From UBA3071 sp965369635 (lineage in GTDB: Bacteria > Chloroflexota > Anaerolineae > UBA3071), in contig CBDURC010000204.1 of NCBI GenBank assembly GCA_965369635.1, positions 1-5,649 on the forward strand: a DNA stretch of 5,649 nt. The letters run 5' to 3'. The translations under genes and the position numbers were made by a program. Positions 1-5,649 of this stretch are shown in pieces. Each line of letters begins with the position of its first letter. Position 1 is the first letter of the stretch. Under the pieces are notes generated by a model. The model did not search any database. It was given only the letters and a program-made list of their open reading frames with translations, and had not been told where the DNA came from.

Positions 1-64
1 GAGAAAGGTTACCATCCCTCCCTTGCCAAGGCTCTTGCAGCATACGCTTGATACTCCGTGCCGT

Positions 65-93
65 TTGCGCGATCATTCTGCTTGTGCTAGAAT
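65..93 (+). promoter_or_regulatory. Probable sigma70-type extended -10 promoter for the 188-3406 gene
   Basis: A TAGAAT hexamer at 88-93 matches five of six bases of the -10 consensus and is preceded by TG plus one base (85-87), giving an extended -10. A TTGCGC hexamer at 65-70 lies exactly 17 bases upstream and matches only the TTG half of the -35 consensus, which an extended -10 can tolerate. Transcription would start near position 100 and leave a leader of about 88 bases. This is a pattern match only; Chloroflexota promoters are poorly characterised. Confidence 0.5.
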
Positions 94-115
94 AGCTACC
101 GTCTTTGCCCAGAAC

Positions 116-131
116 AGCGCCTGTCGGCGCT
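116..131 (+). other. Small leader hairpin upstream of the first gene
   Basis: AGCGCC at 116-121 and GGCGCT at 126-131 are perfect complements around the four-base loop TGTC, so the predicted leader RNA can form a compact GC-rich hairpin. Only three T residues overlap and follow the stem (131-133), so it is not a convincing terminator. A second weak inverted repeat, GTTAC/GTAAC, lies at 148-152 and 157-161. A role in attenuation or mRNA stability is possible but unsupported. Confidence 0.3.
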
Positions 132-168
132 TTCGCTTGACCTTACAGTTACCTACGTAACACACTCT

Positions 169-175
169 GAAGGAG
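169..175 (+). promoter_or_regulatory. Shine-Dalgarno sequence for the 188 start
   Basis: GAAGGAG at 169-175 is a strong anti-16S match ending 12 bases before the ATG at 188. The spacing is slightly long but usable. It supports 188 as the true start, because the next residues then give a charged N-terminal segment followed by a transmembrane helix. Confidence 0.7.
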
Positions 176-187
176 CAACGTAGTATC

Positions 188-3406
<3,219 letters not shown>

Positions 3407-3409
3407 CTC

Positions 3410-3455
3410 TGCGAGCAGGCAACCAACGGACGGCAGGCCACATGAGATGCTCGCA
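3410..3455 (+). other. Long-loop inverted repeat just after the first gene's stop codon
   Basis: TGCGAGCA at 3410-3417 and TGCTCGCA at 3448-3455 are perfect 8-base complements separated by 30 bases, starting four bases after the TAA at 3404-3406. No T tract follows, so this is not a typical intrinsic terminator. A second pair, CGGCAGG at 3431-3437 and CCTGCCG at 3479-3485, interleaves with it. The structure could slow 3' decay or separate expression of the two glycosidase genes; this is inference from complementarity alone. Confidence 0.35.
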
Positions 3456-3501
3456 CCAGTTGCATAGCATCCATTGGTCCTGCCGCCTTGTCTGCTAATC
3501 T

Positions 3502-3512
3502 CCTTAGTAAGG
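3502..3512 (+). promoter_or_regulatory. Short palindrome overlapping the Shine-Dalgarno region of the second gene
   Basis: CCTTAGTAAGG is a perfect 5-base inverted repeat about a central G. Its right half supplies AAGG (3509-3512), the only Shine-Dalgarno-like sequence before the ATG at 3523, at a spacing of 10 bases. The element could therefore be an operator half-site pair, or a tiny hairpin that masks the ribosome site, but its length makes chance occurrence plausible. No convincing -35/-10 pair is visible nearby, so read-through from the first gene is the simplest expression model. Confidence 0.3.
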
Positions 3513-3522
3513 CTAGATAATT

Positions 3523-4950
3523 ATGTTCACTATATCTCGTAAACCACTTCTGACAGCGATGCTGCTGGTGTTGATGCTGGCGCTGAGCGGCTGTTGGGCG
3601 CCGCCCCCAGCCACGCCGACCAGACCGCTGCCGCCCTTGGTGCAAGCCACCTCGACGCCGCTGCCCAAGGCCGCGGACACCCCCGAACCGACGGCAATGG
3701 CTGCCGTGCAATCCACGGCCACGCCGACGCCCGTGGAACCCACTGCGACGTCAACACCAGGTCCCCTGCTGCCCACGTCCACCTCTGCCCCGACACCCAC
3801 TCCGTTGATGACCACCGTGCCTCTGGATACGCGCATGGCCTCGCCCGATTTCGGCATCCAGGCCTTCCTCTGGTGGCGGCCGGAAATCGCCGACAGGGAC
3901 CTCAACCTGATCCAAGAAGCCGGCTTCAATTGGGTCAGACAGACCTTTGACTGGTACGACATCGAGGGCGCTGGCAAGGGGGCGCGCAACTGGCAGCAAG
4001 CCGATGAGGTTGTTCGGCTGGTCAACCAGAAAGGGCTCAAGCTGCTAGTGCGCGTCAGCATGGATCCGGAGCATCCCATGGAGTGGGCTGGGCCACCGCC
4101 CACCAATGCCGACCATCTCGCCGACTTCCTCTTCGACATGGCCACCCGCTACCAGGGCAGGGTGCATGCCTATCAGATATGGAACGAACCGAACCTGGCA
4201 CGAGAATGGGGCGGCAAGCGGCCTGATCCTGCTGGGTACGTCATGCTGCTCAAGAAGGCCTATGAGGCCATCAAGCGAGCAGACCGCAACGCTGTGGTCA
4301 TCACGGCGGGCATGGCTCCTACAGGCACGAACGACGCCACCGCCATGCCCGACGATGTGTTCTACGAAGCCATGTACCAGGCTATGGGGGGCAACAGTGA
4401 TGGCTACTTCGATGTGCTGGGCGTGCATGGCTCCGGATTCGCCGCTCCGCCTGAGCTGGATCCCGCAGACGCGGCGGCGAATCCCAAGTACGGCGGTTAC
4501 CGCTTCTTCTGCTTCCGGCACGTGGAGGACATTCGCGCCATCATGGAGCGGCATGGCGATGCTGACAAGAGAGTGGCCATCCTGGAGTTTGGTTGGACGA
4601 CGGATTCTGTCAATTCGGCCTACAAGTGGCACGGCGCCGACGCTGGCATCACTGAGGAATTGAAGGGCAAGTACCTGATCTGTGCGCTTGAGTATGCCAA
4701 GCAGCATTGGCGGCCCTGGATCGGACTCATGAGCATCATCACCATGCCCAACCTGGCCTGGCTCGAGGACGGTAACCCGCTGGACGAGGAGCAATACTGG
4801 TGGGCGATCATGGAACCGAGCCCCATAGACCAGAAGTACCTGCGGGCTGCCTACGTGCTGCTGCAGAACTACCTCGTGCGAGAGCAAGGGATTGAGCCCC
4901 CACCTCTGCCAGGCGGCGGCAGCACCGAGGGCATGTGCCCGACGATGTGA
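3523..4950 (+). CDS. Secreted lipoprotein, clan GH-A glycosidase (GH39/GH5-like), paralogue of the preceding gene's C-terminus
   Basis: The 475-residue protein starts with a lipoprotein signal: Arg6-Lys7, a hydrophobic core (9-20) and lipobox L21-S22-G23-C24, so the mature protein would be lipid-anchored at Cys24. The next ATG in the signal (Met13) would lose the positive n-region, which favours the 3523 start. Residues 25-105 are a Pro/Thr-rich linker. Residues about 108-451 form a TIM-barrel glycosidase with acid/base Glu222 in WNEPN, nucleophile Glu355 in ILEFGW, and His302 in GVHGSG, as expected for retaining clan GH-A enzymes. It aligns along its length with residues 726-1072 of the upstream protein: GIQA, GFxWV(K/R)Q, WNE(Q/P)NL, EWG, LLKxxYxAIK, GVHxSG and EFGW. 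Apart from Cys24 it has only Cys330, Cys387 and Cys472, against seven in the paralogous barrel. The substrate cannot be assigned. The gene ends just before a strong terminator and is probably the last of a two-gene unit. Confidence 0.88.
   Translation: MFTISRKPLLTAMLLVLMLALSGCWAPPPATPTRPLPPLVQATSTPLPKAADTPEPTAMAAVQSTATPTPVEPTATSTPGPLLPTSTSAPTPTPLMTTVPLDTRMASPDFGIQAFLWWRPEIADRDLNLIQEAGFNWVRQTFDWYDIEGAGKGARNWQQADEVVRLVNQKGLKLLVRVSMDPEHPMEWAGPPPTNADHLADFLFDMATRYQGRVHAYQIWNEPNLAREWGGKRPDPAGYVMLLKKAYEAIKRADRNAVVITAGMAPTGTNDATAMPDDVFYEAMYQAMGGNSDGYFDVLGVHGSGFAAPPELDPADAAANPKYGGYRFFCFRHVEDIRAIMERHGDADKRVAILEFGWTTDSVNSAYKWHGADAGITEELKGKYLICALEYAKQHWRPWIGLMSIITMPNLAWLEDGNPLDEEQYWWAIMEPSPIDQKYLRAAYVLLQNYLVREQGIEPPPLPGGGSTEGMCPTM
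3595..3837 (+). repeat. Pro/Thr-rich linker coding tract of the lipoprotein
   Basis: Residues 25-105 are dominated by Pro, Thr, Ala and Ser and tether the lipid-modified Cys24 to the barrel. The tract is less regular at DNA level than the one in the preceding gene, with scattered ACGCC units (for example 3720-3730). It probably acts as a spacer holding the enzyme away from the membrane and through the wall layer. Confidence 0.75.
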
Positions 4951-4955
4951 CACAG

Positions 4956-4989
4956 AAGCCCCTGGCCAGGTTGCCGGCCAGGGGCTTTT
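4956..4989 (+). terminator. Strong intrinsic terminator after the lipoprotein gene
   Basis: AAGCCCCTGGCC at 4956-4967 pairs perfectly with GGCCAGGGGCTT at 4976-4987 around an eight-base loop, and GG/CC inside the loop (4969-4970 with 4974-4975) can extend it past a bulged A. Four T residues (4986-4989) end the structure. It begins six bases after the TGA at 4948-4950. It also lies about 31 bases beyond the stop of the convergent minus-strand gene, but on that strand only TT follows the stem, so termination there is likely weaker. Confidence 0.88.
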
Positions 4990-5018
4990 CCTAATCTCCA
5001 GTGCCTGATCACCAGACC

Positions 5019-5649
5019 CTACTCCACCTCCTGCCAGTCGAGCCAATGGCAACTGGCGTCCCTGTAAGGACCCTGGTGATGATGCGGCACAGACACCACA
5101 GGGCTGGCAGGGCGACCCGCCTCGTCCAGCACGACGAGGCGGTAGGTGACGGCCATGCCATCTGGCGGGAAGAGCGGAAAATCGTAGTGACCCAGGTCGC
5201 CCGCCCCGGATTTGGTGGTGGTGACCGCCTCGTTGCCCCACTGATCGGTGTTGCGCAGCCGCACCTCGGGCAGAGGGTTGCCGCCAGCATCCCGCACGTC
5301 GCCCATGACATAAAGCCCAGGGCAGCCGCCCGTCGTATGGCGCACCGAGCCCACGGGCAGAAAGCGGTAGCTACCCACAGGGACAGACGTAGGCGACGGG
5401 GTGGCGGTTGATCCCACAAGGGTGGGCGTAAGAGAGGACCTCAGACGCGTCGTGGGAGTGGACGTGAGCGCAGGGGCAGGTGTGTTGGTGGGGACAGCAA
5501 CCGTCGGCACCACCACTGCCGTGGGAACCGCAGAGGCCGCGGTCGGAGAGACGACGGCAGCCGCGGGTGTTGGCGGCTGCCAGGCCGGGCCCGAAAGGCC
5601 CAGACGACTGTTTGAGACCCGCCACGCGGCATAGGCTCCCACACAGGCA
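5019..5649 (-). CDS. Partial Pro/Thr-linker surface protein with C-terminal Ig-like or carboxypeptidase-regulatory-like domain (5' end outside window)
   Basis: The visible frame reads from the window edge to a TAG at 5019-5021. A GTG at 5640-5642 could start a 207-residue protein, but upstream codons stay open (Ala, Cys) and the first residues, ACVGAYAAWR, look like the end of a transmembrane helix or signal peptide, so the true start probably lies beyond 5649. Counting from that GTG, residues 23-89 are a Pro/Thr/Ala/Val-rich linker. Residues about 91-207 form a compact domain with GCPGLYVMGDV, then DAGGNPLPEVRL and a Tyr-rich strand region, like the CarboxypepD_reg or bacterial Ig-like beta-sandwich. 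It ends in the aromatic segment CHWLDWQEVE; Cys107 and Cys198 could form a disulfide. No catalytic motif is visible, so a structural or binding role on the cell surface is the best guess. It converges on the lipoprotein gene. Confidence 0.75.
   Translation of the reverse strand, partial: ACVGAYAAWRVSNSRLGLSGPAWQPPTPAAAVVSPTAASAVPTAVVVPTVAVPTNTPAPALTSTPTTRLRSSLTPTLVGSTATPSPTSVPVGSYRFLPVGSVRHTTGGCPGLYVMGDVRDAGGNPLPEVRLRNTDQWGNEAVTTTKSGAGDLGHYDFPLFPPDGMAVTYRLVVLDEAGRPASPVVSVPHHHQGPYRDASCHWLDWQEVE

Noticed and set aside
1..51. Open frame from the window edge to a TGA at 49-51 reading EKGYHPSLAKALAAYA, possibly the end of an upstream plus-strand gene
   Set aside because: Sixteen codons are too few to judge, and third-position GC (7 of 16) is lower than in the neighbouring genes. 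It could be real, but the sequence here cannot support a call.
3514..3521. TAGATAAT directly before the second gene, like a -10 box
   Set aside because: A start site for it would fall inside the coding region, after the ATG at 3523, and no -35 lies at 16-18 bases. The lipoprotein signal requires translation from 3523, so this is probably just an AT-rich initiation region.
4346..4949. A 14-base direct repeat, TGCCCGACGATGTG, at 4346-4359 and 4936-4949 within the lipoprotein gene
   Set aside because: The two copies are read in different frames (within MPDDV and CPTM-stop). A match of this length is not very unlikely by chance in GC-rich DNA of this size, and there is no other sign of a mobile element or duplication.
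4045..5241. Minus-strand open frame of 398 codons running across the lipoprotein gene, the terminator and the convergent gene
   Set aside because: It spans a strong terminator hairpin and overlaps two supported genes in another frame. The product is compositionally biased with no domain signal, so it is a shadow frame.

Overview
The window looks like a piece of a genome from the phylum Chloroflexota (Anaerolineae or Caldilineae type). That is an inference from style. The DNA is GC-rich, the predicted exported proteins carry long Pro/Thr-rich linkers of the TPTPT kind, and one protein has an SH3b domain with the 'WWQVCC' signature often seen in that phylum. No marker gene is present to confirm the taxonomy.

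Layout: 1-187 is an upstream region with a credible extended -10 promoter, a small leader hairpin and a Shine-Dalgarno sequence. 188-3406 (+) encodes a 1072-residue, membrane-anchored, multidomain protein. Its order is a transmembrane anchor, a beta-sandwich domain, a degenerate GH18-like barrel, a second beta-sandwich, a Pro/Thr linker, SH3b, a second linker, and a clan GH-A glycosidase barrel with both catalytic glutamates. 3407-3522 is a 116-base gap rich in inverted repeats. 3523-4950 (+) encodes a 475-residue lipoprotein: a lipobox, a Pro/Thr linker, and a GH-A barrel clearly paralogous to the end of the first protein. A strong intrinsic terminator lies at 4956-4989. 5019-5649 (-) is the 3' part of a convergent gene for a Pro/Thr-linker protein with a C-terminal Ig-like or carboxypeptidase-regulatory-like domain; its 5' end lies outside the window.

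Working together: the two plus-strand genes are in tandem and probably share the upstream promoter and the terminator. They would place two related retaining glycosidases on the outer surface by different anchors, a transmembrane helix with an SH3b wall-binding module in one and a lipid in the other. The substrate cannot be read from the sequence; a cell-surface or environmental polysaccharide is the reasonable guess. The minus-strand protein is also predicted to be exported, so the window is a small cell-surface protein cluster.

The points most worth a second look are the GH18-like domain whose catalytic Glu position is Arg, fused to an apparently active GH-A enzyme, and the tandem paralogue with a different anchor. 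I see no CRISPR array, RNA gene, transposon or defence system.
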